This document shows positions 1 through 8,450 of a stretch of DNA of 18,498 nucleotides, piece by piece; the first letter of the stretch is position 1, and every line of letters begins with the position of its first letter. Where the stretch lies: the NCBI GenBank assembly GCA_023227685.1, contig JALNVG010000028.1, forward strand, positions 1-18,498, read 5' to 3'. The stretch comes from Bacteroidaceae bacterium (GTDB taxonomy: Bacteria; Bacteroidota; Bacteroidia; Bacteroidales; Bacteroidaceae). Below the pieces are notes generated by a model. That model was not told the origin of the DNA and did no database searches. It saw nothing but the letters and a program-made list of their open reading frames with translations. The position numbers and the translations under genes are program-made.

Positions 1-287
1 ACATTATATCCAGTGATTTCACCTTCAATTTGCAAATCGGCATTTCGTTTAACCATACGTAAATGAGTTTGCCGCACAAAAATATCCTTTAAATCTTCAT
101 TGAACGTAGTAGCCAATGGTGCATAAAAATTGCCTCCCTTTATAGCAAAATGGGCAATAGATATAGTCTTCACTTTATCATAATTGATAGATGCCCCATT
201 CAATTTATACGAAACACTGCACGATAAGACACACACTGATAAAAGAATCAATGTTATGCTATAATATATTTTTTTATTCCAAACCAT
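1..287 (-). CDS. lptE: LPS assembly lipoprotein LptE, partial (C-terminus cut by window edge)
   Basis: Reading the minus strand from the ATG at 287 gives 95 residues of open frame that run off the left edge. The protein begins with a short basic stretch and a hydrophobic segment ending in a lipobox (VLSC, cysteine about residue 22), so it should be a lipoprotein. The following sequence (SYKLNGASI, then KTISIAHF and a later QIEGEITGY) matches the start of Bacteroidetes LptE-family proteins. LptE normally partners LptD as a plug in the outer-membrane LPS translocon. The start codon lies inside the end of the upstream sigma-54 activator gene: the two overlap by 14 bases in different frames, which implies translational coupling. 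The family call rests on recalled similarity and on position; only about half of the expected protein is visible. Confidence 0.75.
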   Translation of the reverse strand, partial: MVWNKKIYYSITLILLSVCVLSCSVSYKLNGASINYDKVKTISIAHFAIKGGNFYAPLATTFNEDLKDIFVRQTHLRMVKRNADLQIEGEITGYN

Positions 288-1524
288 AATCTTTAATCTT
301 TCTATAAAGTGTCCGTTCGGATATATTTAAATCTTTAGCAGCACTTTTCCGCTTCCCATGATTTTTTTCCAGCGCCCTGCGTATCATCTCTTTCTCTACT
401 TCATCTAACGATAATGTTTCTTCAACATAAGGCTCAGTATCTTGTATATCTTCATCTTCTTTCTCTTTTGGGGTAGCACCATGATCATGACTTATAGGAT
501 CAATAATAGCTGGTGTATTCGTAAAGGTACGAGATTGGATCAAAGATGTGGTACTAGGTGATTGAGAGACAGATTGAGTTTCATGTTCGGTCATCAACTG
601 GTTAACCATTTTCTTCAAATCATTCACCTCTTTACGCATATCAAACAAAACCGAATACAAAATTTCACGTTCATTTTCAAATCCTTTCGCTCCTTTTGTA
701 CCACCGATAAGTGCCGGCAAACGCTGAATAAGATTGTCTGGAAGATATTTTTTTAATATTTCCGGCGTAATATTCCGATTGGTTTCAATAATAGAAATCT
801 GCTCAGTAACATTTTTTAACTGACGGACATTCCCCGGCCACGGATACGTAATAAGCATTCGTTTAGCCTCTTCTGTAAGTTGCACGGCCGGCATACGATA
901 TTTTTCGGCAAAATCGGATGCAAATTTACGAAAAAGCAAGACTACATCTTCTCCACGATCACGTAAAGGTGGCAATTGAATAGGTATTGTACTTAATCGA
1001 TAATACAAATCTTCACGAAATCGTCCTTCTGAAATAGCTTCGGATAATTTCACATTGGTAGCTGCAACAATTCGCACATCTGTCTTTTCAACCTTTGAAG
1101 AACCTACTTTGATAAATTCACCACTTTCAAGGACACGAAGCAGACGTGCTTGTGTGGCAAATGGTAATTCACCCACTTCATCCAAGAATATAGTACCACC
1201 ATTAGCCTCACCGAAATAGCCTTTTCGTTCACCTATAGCACCAGTAAAAGCCCCCTTTTCATGACCAAAAAGTTCTGAATCTATCGTTCCTTCAGGAATA
1301 GCGCCACAATTAACAGCTATATATTGACCATGTTTACGACGGCTGTATTGATGAATAATCTGTGGAAAACTTTCCTTGCCAACACCACTTTCGCCAATAA
1401 TAAGTACGGATAAATCGGTAGAAGCAACCTGTACGGCGACATCAATAGCGCGCAACAAGGACTCGGTATTACCGATTATACCAAATCTAAGTTTTATTTG
1501 CTGCAATTCAGATTTAGACAACAT
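274..1524 (-). CDS. Sigma-54 interacting AAA+ transcriptional activator without N-terminal sensor domain
   Basis: This is a 416-residue bacterial enhancer-binding protein. The AAA+ domain fills residues about 14-245: Walker A GESGVGKE (44-51), the sigma-54 contact loop GAFTGA (91-96), Walker B TIFLDE (111-116), RIVAATN (151-157), arginine-finger segment FREDLYYRL (169-177) and WPGNVRQL (229-236). All motifs are intact, so it should remodel RpoN holoenzyme. A low-complexity, acidic, Ser/Thr-rich linker spans about 315-372. A Fis-type helix-turn-helix ends the protein (about 377-414, with KSAAKDLNISERTLYRKI). There is no receiver, PAS or GAF domain in front; the AAA+ domain starts almost at once, so the input signal is not encoded here. 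It follows pdxA after 22 bases and overlaps lptE by 14. The targets cannot be read from the sequence. The family assignment is secure. Confidence 0.93.
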   Translation of the reverse strand: MLSKSELQQIKLRFGIIGNTESLLRAIDVAVQVASTDLSVLIIGESGVGKESFPQIIHQYSRRKHGQYIAVNCGAIPEGTIDSELFGHEKGAFTGAIGERKGYFGEANGGTIFLDEVGELPFATQARLLRVLESGEFIKVGSSKVEKTDVRIVAATNVKLSEAISEGRFREDLYYRLSTIPIQLPPLRDRGEDVVLLFRKFASDFAEKYRMPAVQLTEEAKRMLITYPWPGNVRQLKNVTEQISIIETNRNITPEILKKYLPDNLIQRLPALIGGTKGAKGFENEREILYSVLFDMRKEVNDLKKMVNQLMTEHETQSVSQSPSTTSLIQSRTFTNTPAIIDPISHDHGATPKEKEDEDIQDTEPYVEETLSLDEVEKEMIRRALEKNHGKRKSAAKDLNISERTLYRKIKDYGLE

Positions 1525-1546
1525 TATACCTTTCTCCCTTTATCAT

Positions 1547-2644
1547 TTAATCTTCGTTATCAACAGAATCAAGTTTCAACTTGTCACTGTCATCTCGTTT
1601 ATCAAAGTATTGCTTACGAAGAGGGTTTGTATGAGCCTCCTTCTCTAAAACACGGTTACGAAAGACATCTATAGCAGTATAAACGGCATTTCGGAAAGAC
1701 ACTTCGCTAGCCACACCCTTGCCTACAATATCATATGCCGTACCATGATCCGGTGATGTACGAACAACAGGAAGACCGGCTGTATAATTTACTCCTTCAT
1801 CCATGGCCATTAGTTTGAATGGCCCAAGGCCCTGATCATGATACATTGCTAATATGCCATCAAAATGCTTGAATTGTCCGGAACCCATAAAACCATCTAC
1901 AGGATATGGACCATAACACAAAACACCTTTATCTTTCATCTCTACCAACGCCGGAATAATAATATCTTGTTCTTCCTTTCCTATCAATCCATCTTCACCC
2001 GCATGAGGATTTAAAGATAAAACAGCTATACGAGGTGCATCAATAGAAAAATCTTGCTTCAATGAAGTATTGAATATTGTAAGCTTTTCTTCTATAAGTT
2101 CTTTTGTCAATACAGAAGAAATCCGGCTAATAGGGATATGCGTAGTAACAAGTGCTATTCGGAAATCATCTTTTAGCAATATCATTAATGCTTTGGCCCC
2201 ATTACCCAACCTATTCTCAAAATATTCCGTGTGACCGACAAAGGAAAATTGATCAGATTGGATGGAATGTTTATTAATAGGAGCTGTAACTATGACATCA
2301 ATCAGTCCTTGTTTATAATCTTCTACTGCACACTCTAAGGCCTCAAAGGCAGCTACCCCAGCCAAAGGGTCAGGAGTTCCAAGGGCTACTACGACCTCAT
2401 TGCTATTGCAATTAATTACATTTAAGCAGCCGTCTTTGGCCTCTAAAGCCGAACGTACAATACTAAAATTTGTAGTCGAATTAATTGCTTTGCTATGATA
2501 GGTAGCCACTTTTGGAGAACCGTAAATGATAGGAACGCATAAATCAAAAATCTCACTAGTACCAAAAGCCTTTAATATTACTTCGTAACCAATGCCATTG
2601 ATATCTCCCTCTGTGATACCGATTCTTATTTTATTTGTATTCAT
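1547..2644 (-). CDS. pdxA: 4-hydroxythreonine-4-phosphate dehydrogenase PdxA
   Basis: PdxA oxidises 4-phosphohydroxy-L-threonine with NAD(P) in the DXP-dependent route to pyridoxal phosphate; it is a cytoplasmic, metal-dependent dimer. The 365-residue protein has the family layout: an N-terminal GITEGDINGIGYE (9-21, where most PdxA have GDPxGIGPE), TAPINK (120-125), the substrate-contact GHTEYF (137-142) and the three metal-binding histidines in TTHIP (H169), NPHAGE (H214) and MYHDQG (H269). Near the end, VRTSPDHGTAYDIVGKG (294-310) is also typical. Length is somewhat above the usual 330, with an extra charged C-terminal tail (about 340-365). It starts 4 bases after the DUF4837 lipoprotein gene and lies 22 bases before the sigma-54 activator, so it is an internal gene of the rlmN-to-lptE cluster. 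Confidence 0.97.
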   Translation of the reverse strand: MNTNKIRIGITEGDINGIGYEVILKAFGTSEIFDLCVPIIYGSPKVATYHSKAINSTTNFSIVRSALEAKDGCLNVINCNSNEVVVALGTPDPLAGVAAFEALECAVEDYKQGLIDVIVTAPINKHSIQSDQFSFVGHTEYFENRLGNGAKALMILLKDDFRIALVTTHIPISRISSVLTKELIEEKLTIFNTSLKQDFSIDAPRIAVLSLNPHAGEDGLIGKEEQDIIIPALVEMKDKGVLCYGPYPVDGFMGSGQFKHFDGILAMYHDQGLGPFKLMAMDEGVNYTAGLPVVRTSPDHGTAYDIVGKGVASEVSFRNAVYTAIDVFRNRVLEKEAHTNPLRKQYFDKRDDSDKLKLDSVDNED

Positions 2645-2648
2645 ACAA

Positions 2649-3695
2649 TTATTTTTTTATTTTTTTCACAGGAACACCATTTAGAGGTATATTGCCCTGC
2701 TGAAGTTCATCTGACAATTTTAACGTGTATAATGATGATTCAAGCTGACGAATGAGATTTCGTTTCATCTTATCAGGTGAATAAACAAAGACCTCAGCCG
2801 TAACAATACGTTTATGTTTTTTATCCAAACGGGTAATAGAAACAAACGGACCACCCATAAAATCTCTCTTCATACGCCACAGACCACGGGCAATCATAGC
2901 ATATTGACCATGATAATTAATAGCATGAACATCACTCAGCAACGAATCTGTCATCATATATGATCCTTGCCGACCACCAGGAATGTTAACAGCCATCACA
3001 GAATCGCGCTTATTCACGAAATATTTTTTGGTAAATGTACTATCACTCGTAAATGGATACGAATACATTACAAAACTCTGATCAGCTGTAGCCGTATTTG
3101 TAGAAGCCCAAAAAAATTGCTTGGCTGTTTTTGAACTCGCCAACTCAGCAGGCAACCAGATATCACAATCAAACAAGCTATCTACCTTAGCTGAAATAAA
3201 GCTACTATGCTTTTTTTTCAGATAATCTATCTGTCTGTTCATTTCTGCGTGAGTAAAAAAATCGATAATAACTTGTTTGTTATCTTCTACAAACTTCTTA
3301 AAAGTACTTTCGTCAGGTGCTTGAATATTCAATATCATTTGTGGATATGCATAAACATCTTGTTCATATTTAAAGGAACCTTTAGTATAGATATTCTGAA
3401 TGTCGACAACAATAATATTACGAATCAATTTCAGCGTTGCGTCATAATCAGAAGGTGAAGAATGCATTATATGAAAAGACGACTCGGATTGTGGTAAACC
3501 TGGCACATCCGAAGATAGTACATCATGAAGAGCTATTCCGGCAGGACGATCCCAAACACCAGGATTAACGACGACCAAAAGTTCATAAGGACGTCCACTT
3601 GATGTCGGAATAAAAATTCCACCTTTCTTTCCTTTACAAGAGAAAAATGAAAGTACAATTAAAATCACCAATGAATAATTCAGTACTTGTTTCAT
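2649..3695 (-). CDS. DUF4837 family lipoprotein
   Basis: A 348-residue protein with a clear type II signal: MKQVLNYSLV followed by a hydrophobic run and a lipobox SFFSC with the acylated cysteine at residue 20. After a Lys/Gly-rich spacer, the mature part opens with SGRPYELLVVV, which I recognise as the opening of the Bacteroidetes family DUF4837. No enzymatic motif is evident. The protein is soluble after the lipid anchor, with no further membrane segment, and should sit at the periplasmic or outer face of the envelope. It lies 12 bases after rlmN and 4 bases before pdxA, so it is co-transcribed with two housekeeping enzymes of unrelated function. The DUF number is from memory; the lipoprotein call is seen directly. 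Confidence 0.8.
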   Translation of the reverse strand: MKQVLNYSLVILIVLSFFSCKGKKGGIFIPTSSGRPYELLVVVNPGVWDRPAGIALHDVLSSDVPGLPQSESSFHIMHSSPSDYDATLKLIRNIIVVDIQNIYTKGSFKYEQDVYAYPQMILNIQAPDESTFKKFVEDNKQVIIDFFTHAEMNRQIDYLKKKHSSFISAKVDSLFDCDIWLPAELASSKTAKQFFWASTNTATADQSFVMYSYPFTSDSTFTKKYFVNKRDSVMAVNIPGGRQGSYMMTDSLLSDVHAINYHGQYAMIARGLWRMKRDFMGGPFVSITRLDKKHKRIVTAEVFVYSPDKMKRNLIRQLESSLYTLKLSDELQQGNIPLNGVPVKKIKK

Positions 3696-3707
3696 AACAT
3701 TTTGCTT

Positions 3708-4757
3708 TTATGTTTCTTTCTTTATCTCATTTCGTCTGGTCGTCGACAACATTCCGCAAGCGGCAAAGATATCCTCACCACGCGAAGCACGTATTGTCGA
3801 AAACAAGCCATGAGAAGTCAGATAATCGCGAAAAAGTGTCATCGTTTCCATATTTGCCCCAACCAGATCTACCCCGGGAATAGAATGATAGCGGATCAAA
3901 TTCACATGGCAATCAATGCCTCGTAACAACTTGACCAACTCCTTGGAATAAATCAACGAATCATTGACTTTCTTAAAAACAATATATTCGAATGAAAGTC
4001 GTCTCTGTTTACTAAAATCATATTTTTTTAACAAATCTACAATTTCCGTAATAGAATAAGCCTTCTCGGCAGGCATAAATTGTGAGCGTTGACTAGAGAA
4101 CGGAAAATGAAGACTGACAGCCAAGTGACAATTACTTTCTTCGACAAAACGTTTCAAGCTATTACGTAGCCCTACTGTGGAAAGAGTGATACGTTTGGGG
4201 CTCCAGCTATAACCATAAGAAGACGTGAGTACATCCAACACATTAAGTACTTCGTCTATATTGTCTAATGGTTCACCCATCCCCATCATTACGATATTTG
4301 TTAACTTATCTCGTTCAGGTAATGATTGAATCTGATTTAAAATTTGTGCTGCAGTAAGATTGGCTGAGAATCCTTGTTTCCCTGTCATACAGAACTTACA
4401 ATTCATCTTACAGCCCACCTGAGAAGAGACACAAAGAGTAGCTCTGTCATCCTCTGGAATATACACTGCTTCAACAAATTGTTTTTCTCTTACCTGGTAA
4501 AGATATTTTACAGTACCATCAACAGATCGAATGGCTTCGACAGGAGCCGAAGCACCAACATCAAACCTCTGTTTTAACAATTCACGAGATTTCAACGAAA
4601 GATTGCTCATCTCGTCAATAGTTGTAATTTTTTTAACATACAGCCACGAAGCTATTTGTTTGGCAGTATATGAAGGCATCCCAAGAGAACGCACTAATGT
4701 GTCCAAAGCAGGGAGCGTCATTCCTAGTAAAGAATATGTCGTTATCATCTTATCCAT
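3708..4757 (-). CDS. rlmN: Dual-specificity RNA methyltransferase RlmN (23S rRNA A2503 / tRNA A37)
   Basis: RlmN is a radical-SAM enzyme that methylates C2 of A2503 in 23S rRNA, and of A37 in some tRNAs, near the peptidyl-transferase centre and anticodon. The 349-residue protein shows the radical-SAM cluster motif C116-x3-C120-x2-C123 (CKMNCKFC followed by MTGKQGF), the SAM-binding GMGEP (159-163) and a TLSTVGL segment (191-197). The two catalytic cysteines known from the E. coli enzyme have counterparts: C109 (LCVSSQ) and C334 (FAACGML), the latter forming the methylene adduct. It is complete and of normal length. M4 is an alternative start nine bases downstream. It heads the cluster rlmN-DUF4837-pdxA-activator-lptE, with a 174-base gap behind it that contains a promoter candidate and a palindrome. 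Confidence 0.97.
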   Translation of the reverse strand: MDKMITTYSLLGMTLPALDTLVRSLGMPSYTAKQIASWLYVKKITTIDEMSNLSLKSRELLKQRFDVGASAPVEAIRSVDGTVKYLYQVREKQFVEAVYIPEDDRATLCVSSQVGCKMNCKFCMTGKQGFSANLTAAQILNQIQSLPERDKLTNIVMMGMGEPLDNIDEVLNVLDVLTSSYGYSWSPKRITLSTVGLRNSLKRFVEESNCHLAVSLHFPFSSQRSQFMPAEKAYSITEIVDLLKKYDFSKQRRLSFEYIVFKKVNDSLIYSKELVKLLRGIDCHVNLIRYHSIPGVDLVGANMETMTLFRDYLTSHGLFSTIRASRGEDIFAACGMLSTTRRNEIKKET

Positions 4758-4765
4758 GTTATCTG

Positions 4766-4773
4766 CAAATGTA
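4766..4773 (-). promoter_or_regulatory. Candidate Bacteroidetes -7 element upstream of rlmN
   Basis: On the minus strand this reads TACATTTG, a full match to the Bacteroidetes -7 consensus TAnnTTTG. It ends only 8 bases before the rlmN ATG at 4757, so the transcript would be nearly leaderless or start from M4. The -33 region is weak: the nearest TTTG is only 12 bases away. It could be chance in AT-rich DNA. Confidence 0.4.
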
Positions 4774-4839
4774 AGGAATTTAAGTCAAATATAAAGCATA
4801 GAAAGAATAAAAATCATGGTTTGTCTGCTTTTAAACAAG

Positions 4840-4893
4840 AATGACGCGGAGAACACGGATTATTTATACTCAATCCACGCACTCCGCGTCACT
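4840..4893. repeat. GC-rich imperfect palindrome between ppiD and rlmN
   Basis: The left arm contains TGACGCGGAG (4842-4851) and the right arm its exact reverse complement CTCCGCGTCA (4882-4891). Further in, GGATT (4857-4861) pairs with AATCC (4872-4876), leaving a 10-base loop at 4862-4871 and a short mismatched stretch between the two paired parts. The arms are much richer in GC than the AT-rich flanks. In the direction of transcription of the neighbouring genes the stem is followed by only a poor T-tract. It may be a terminator for ppiD or a copy of a dispersed REP-like palindrome; copy number in the genome cannot be judged here. Confidence 0.7.
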
Positions 4894-4931
4894 CAAACCC
4901 CTAAAGGATTTATCTACAAGTTTTCTCTTTC

Positions 4932-7070
4932 TTAAAAAAATAAATAGCGTTTATCTTTGACGTTAGCCTTAAGATACAAATCATTTACCAAACGACTGGC
5001 CAGGCGGGCATTCATGGATTCTATCGTAGCCTCCTCCTGCTTAACATCAAACTTACTTTCCAATTTATCTTCTTCGTATTTTTGCAAAACAAAAACACCA
5101 GCAGTTCCCTTTATTGGCATACTTAGCTCTCCATTTTTAGCAACAGAAGCAAAAGAACCAATAAGTGGTTCACTACTGCGCAATGAAGCTACGTAGGCAG
5201 GAGCAGCAAAAGTAACATGCTGTACAGAATCTGTAACTACATTTGGTAAAGACTCATATTGAGTAAATGTTGTATAATGAGCAGCCTTCATACTCGCTAT
5301 AATCTTTTCGGCTTTCTTATCAACCAAAAGTTCAGCCTGCAATTGTGGTTTCACCCGCTCAATAGAACGATATCCTTTCGGATTAACACCAACCATAGCT
5401 ACAACCAGCATTCTATCATTATCACCACATTCATAAAGATTGGAGATACTACCTGATTTGGCCGCGAAAACCCACCGCAAAGCTTCTTTCGTGTTTTTAA
5501 TACCACCAATTCCATGAGAGGAGCTATATAAATCAGCCCTATCAAGCAATTCATATCCTGCTGATTCAGCATTAGCGGCCAATTTATTAACAGTTGTATT
5601 TGAAGCGATAAATTGGCTGAAAGCATTGTAGGCCTTATTATAAGTCTCTTTACTAAATTCTAGAGGTAATTTCAGAACTGCAATTTTGTATTTATCTTTT
5701 ATATCTATCTTTTGAGTAATTTGAAAGATAACGCTACCTTGAGTTAACTTCAAAATTACTAAATTTCCGATTTCTGCATTATTAATTGCAGTAATATATT
5801 TAAGATTATCACCTTCTATGTGCGCATCTTTATATTGGGCAGAAGAAATCCAAGTTTCTTCACCTGTCTGACCATACTTTTTGGCCAGAGTAGTAAAATC
5901 AGCACCTGCTTTTACTGCATCGTACACACTATCGGCCAACGATTTACCTTTCGCTACACTTGAAGCCGGAATTTGTATCTGACGGTACTGAATTGAATCT
6001 GGAGCATTTTCTTTCGCAAGAACCTTGAAAGAATTAAAAGTATTGTCCGTACTATTATAATAAGGTCCATAAACAGCTCCCATAGTTACAGAATCAATTC
6101 TAGCTACTACATCAGCAGGAAAAGCCGACTTGGGGAAATATAAATCAACAAAAAGATTTGAAGAACCAGTAGAACGAATAAAATTTGCATAGTCATTGTT
6201 CAAAGAATCAAGTTGATGGGTATATCCTACCATTTCTTTAACCATAGCCGCTCTGTCTTCAGCACTTGCCTTAACTTGTACATCAACATATTTCACATGT
6301 CTACTCTCTTCATATTGCTTAAAATTTTCCTTTTTCTTTTTATAAAGAGCGTCAATATCAGAATCTTTAATTTTTATCGTTGAATCTGGAATAGAAGTAT
6401 ATGGAATGGCAGCCATCAATAAATTCGACTGATTTACACGTGCATCAAAAGCATCCTTGGCTTCAACAGGATTTGAAATAAGAGCCTGTGATATTAAAGC
6501 CTGATACTTATCAGCTAAACAACTTTGTTCCAACGTTTTTTCAATAAAATTCCAATATTTGTAAATTTTGGTATATTGCTCAACATACTGCGATGAAGCA
6601 TGAGATTGCCCCATCTTTGAATACTCAACTAAAAATTTGTTAAGCATATCCTTATCAAACATACCTGTTTTAGGATTGGAAAAGGGGGTTTGACGTAATA
6701 GCGGATTAACTCCTGCATCAAGAATGGATTGAATTTCCTCAGTAGTTACAACAAGACCAATTTTTTTAGCCTCGTTACCTATAAGCTTACTGTTTACATA
6801 TGCTTCCCAAACTTGATCATTTACCTGATTAGTTTGTTCTTCATCTAAAGAGCTTATACCACGACTTAACTTGATAACATCAGTATATTCATCAATCATT
6901 GTTTGATATTCCTGTGCTGAAATAGTTTCTCCATCAACTTCACCAACATCTCGCGATTGATGTGGAGCAAGTACTTTCCATGCGTCACCAGCAATAAAAG
7001 CGAACAAACCTAAGCTGATCACAATAACCAATAGAGGTCCCATCGACCTAATTTTCTGTAATGTTGCCAT
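4932..7070 (-). CDS. PpiD/SurA-type periplasmic peptidyl-prolyl isomerase-like chaperone
   Basis: A 712-residue membrane-anchored chaperone. One N-terminal membrane segment (about 11-31, with LLVIVISLGLFAFIAG) is followed by the SurA/PpiD N-terminal fold (VGEVDGETISAQEY at 42-55) and a long helical region. A parvulin-like domain lies at about 357-455 (SIQYRQIQIPAS, GADFTTLAKKYG, then VIFQITQK). Proteins of this family help newly exported outer-membrane proteins fold at the exit of the Sec channel. The parvulin domain is degenerate: the usual R-H-I/L-H histidine is glutamine (YRQI, Q364) and the closing HII is VIFQI, so isomerase activity is doubtful, as known for E. coli PpiD. It has 107 bases in front of it and 174 behind, so is probably transcribed alone. 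Bacteroidetes PpiD homologues are of similar length. Confidence 0.88.
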   Translation of the reverse strand: MATLQKIRSMGPLLVIVISLGLFAFIAGDAWKVLAPHQSRDVGEVDGETISAQEYQTMIDEYTDVIKLSRGISSLDEEQTNQVNDQVWEAYVNSKLIGNEAKKIGLVVTTEEIQSILDAGVNPLLRQTPFSNPKTGMFDKDMLNKFLVEYSKMGQSHASSQYVEQYTKIYKYWNFIEKTLEQSCLADKYQALISQALISNPVEAKDAFDARVNQSNLLMAAIPYTSIPDSTIKIKDSDIDALYKKKKENFKQYEESRHVKYVDVQVKASAEDRAAMVKEMVGYTHQLDSLNNDYANFIRSTGSSNLFVDLYFPKSAFPADVVARIDSVTMGAVYGPYYNSTDNTFNSFKVLAKENAPDSIQYRQIQIPASSVAKGKSLADSVYDAVKAGADFTTLAKKYGQTGEETWISSAQYKDAHIEGDNLKYITAINNAEIGNLVILKLTQGSVIFQITQKIDIKDKYKIAVLKLPLEFSKETYNKAYNAFSQFIASNTTVNKLAANAESAGYELLDRADLYSSSHGIGGIKNTKEALRWVFAAKSGSISNLYECGDNDRMLVVAMVGVNPKGYRSIERVKPQLQAELLVDKKAEKIIASMKAAHYTTFTQYESLPNVVTDSVQHVTFAAPAYVASLRSSEPLIGSFASVAKNGELSMPIKGTAGVFVLQKYEEDKLESKFDVKQEEATIESMNARLASRLVNDLYLKANVKDKRYLFF

Positions 7071-7115
7071 TTTAATTTATATATTTTATTTGTTTCAATT
7101 AGTCATTTTAAGGCA

Positions 7116-7123
7116 CGAAGATA
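7116..7123 (-). promoter_or_regulatory. Candidate -7 promoter element for the PpiD-like gene
   Basis: The minus strand reads TATCTTCG, one mismatch from TAnnTTTG, and continues as TGCC, a context common after such elements in Bacteroides. It lies 45 bases before the start codon at 7070. No convincing TTTG -33 element is seen at the usual distance. It supports separate transcription of this gene from the corC-like gene upstream. Confidence 0.42.
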
Positions 7124-7177
7124 CAAAAAAAGGTAACATAAAAGGATTTACTGACGTTTTTTTTGCATATATGCACA

Positions 7178-8434
7178 TTATTCTAATACTTTTAGCCTTA
7201 CAAGCTCTATTTTTGTGGTTGATACTTTAATTATTTTAAACTGAAAACATTCAATCGTAATAATTTCCTGCAGCTGTGGAAAGTTCTGATATCTATCTAA
7301 TATCAAACCACCAATGGTCAAATAATCATCAGACTCGGGTAAAGTCAAATCAAAAGTCTCATTAACTTTTTCTATCTCCAAACGGGCAGACAAAATATAT
7401 TCATTATCACCTATCTTCTTACATATATAAGATGTATTATCATGCTCATCTTCTATATCCCCAAAAATCTCTTCAACTAAATCTTCGAGCGTTACAATAC
7501 CAGAAGTACCACCAAACTCATCAACTACAACAGCTATTGATTTTTTATGTTGAATAAACAAATTCATCAATTTGTTTGCAGCCATCGTCTCAGGCACAAT
7601 AGATGTTTTTTTAATATTATTGCGCCAATCCTTGGGATTACGAAACATCTCGGAAGAATGAATGTAACCAACCACATTATCTATATCTACCTTGTAAACT
7701 ATAATTTTAGAGATGCCTGTCTCAATAAATAAATTCATCAAATCATCGGCACTTGCATTCAGATCGACAGCAACAATCTCCGTTCGCGGGACAATACAAT
7801 CCCTAATTTTAATATTGGAAAAGTCAAGAGCATTATGAAAGATTTTCACCTCTGTATCCAGGTTTGATTCACTACCAGCATTTTTAATTCCCGACTGAAC
7901 AAAATAATCAAGATCTACTTTACTAAAAACTTTAGAAGCATATTCTTTATTAATTTTTACACCAAACAAACGAAGAAACAAATAAGACAATACGGATGAA
8001 AATCTAGATATCGGATAAAACAAAATATAAAAAAAAATCAGTAACACGGCAAAAAAGCGTAACATCTCACTCGAATATACTTTAAAGATGGTTTTAGGCA
8101 AAAATTCTCCTGTAACTAATATAATTAGGGTTGAAATGACAGTCTGTGCAAAAACCATGAAAAAATGGTTGGATATCACTCCATTGAGTAATGTATCGCC
8201 TATAATACGAGCCATTAGAATACCGTAAACAACAAGAGAGATATTGTTGCCAACAAGCATTGTTGAAATAAAATTATTGGGATTTTTAAAGAATATGTTA
8301 AGAATACGAGTACTTATTCCACCCTTTTCTTCCATTTTCATACGCATCTTATCAACAGAGACAAATGCAATTTCTGAACCAGAAAAAAATGCGGATAACG
8401 CCATTGTTATGATTAAAAAAATATAAATAGTCAT
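7178..8434 (-). CDS. CNNM/CBS/CorC-domain membrane protein (hemolysin C family, GldE-like)
   Basis: A 418-residue inner-membrane protein with the three-part layout of the CorC/HlyC family. The CNNM (DUF21) domain spans about 1-165 with hydrophobic segments near 2-20, 56-78, 92-112 and 127-147, and opens with SAFFSGSEIAF (14-24). Two CBS motifs follow at about 208-330, including IVPRTEI (214-220) and VVVDEFGGTSGIVTLEDLVE (302-321). A CorC transporter-associated domain closes the protein (about 340-418). Family members have been linked to magnesium or cobalt efflux, and the Bacteroidetes version resembles GldE, found even in non-gliding species; the ion is not decided by the sequence. It begins 16 bases after lptC and probably belongs to the TPR-lptC-corC transcript. 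Confidence 0.9.
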   Translation of the reverse strand: MTIYIFLIITMALSAFFSGSEIAFVSVDKMRMKMEEKGGISTRILNIFFKNPNNFISTMLVGNNISLVVYGILMARIIGDTLLNGVISNHFFMVFAQTVISTLIILVTGEFLPKTIFKVYSSEMLRFFAVLLIFFYILFYPISRFSSVLSYLFLRLFGVKINKEYASKVFSKVDLDYFVQSGIKNAGSESNLDTEVKIFHNALDFSNIKIRDCIVPRTEIVAVDLNASADDLMNLFIETGISKIIVYKVDIDNVVGYIHSSEMFRNPKDWRNNIKKTSIVPETMAANKLMNLFIQHKKSIAVVVDEFGGTSGIVTLEDLVEEIFGDIEDEHDNTSYICKKIGDNEYILSARLEIEKVNETFDLTLPESDDYLTIGGLILDRYQNFPQLQEIITIECFQFKIIKVSTTKIELVRLKVLE

Positions 8435-8450
8435 TTACTTTTCTTTAAAA

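Noticed and set aside
1..1524. Sigma-54 promoter (TGGCAC-N5-TTGC) near the activator or lptE
   Set aside because: Scanning by eye on both strands found only half-matches; none is good enough to report.
1376..1648. Plus-strand open frame of 90 codons across the pdxA/activator junction
   Set aside because: It overlaps two well-supported minus-strand genes, including the Walker A region of the activator, and shows no protein family features.
4840..4893. Structured RNA gene or CRISPR-like repeat
   Set aside because: Only one palindrome is present, there is no regularly spaced repeat, and no tRNA-like or riboswitch-like set of stems can be drawn.
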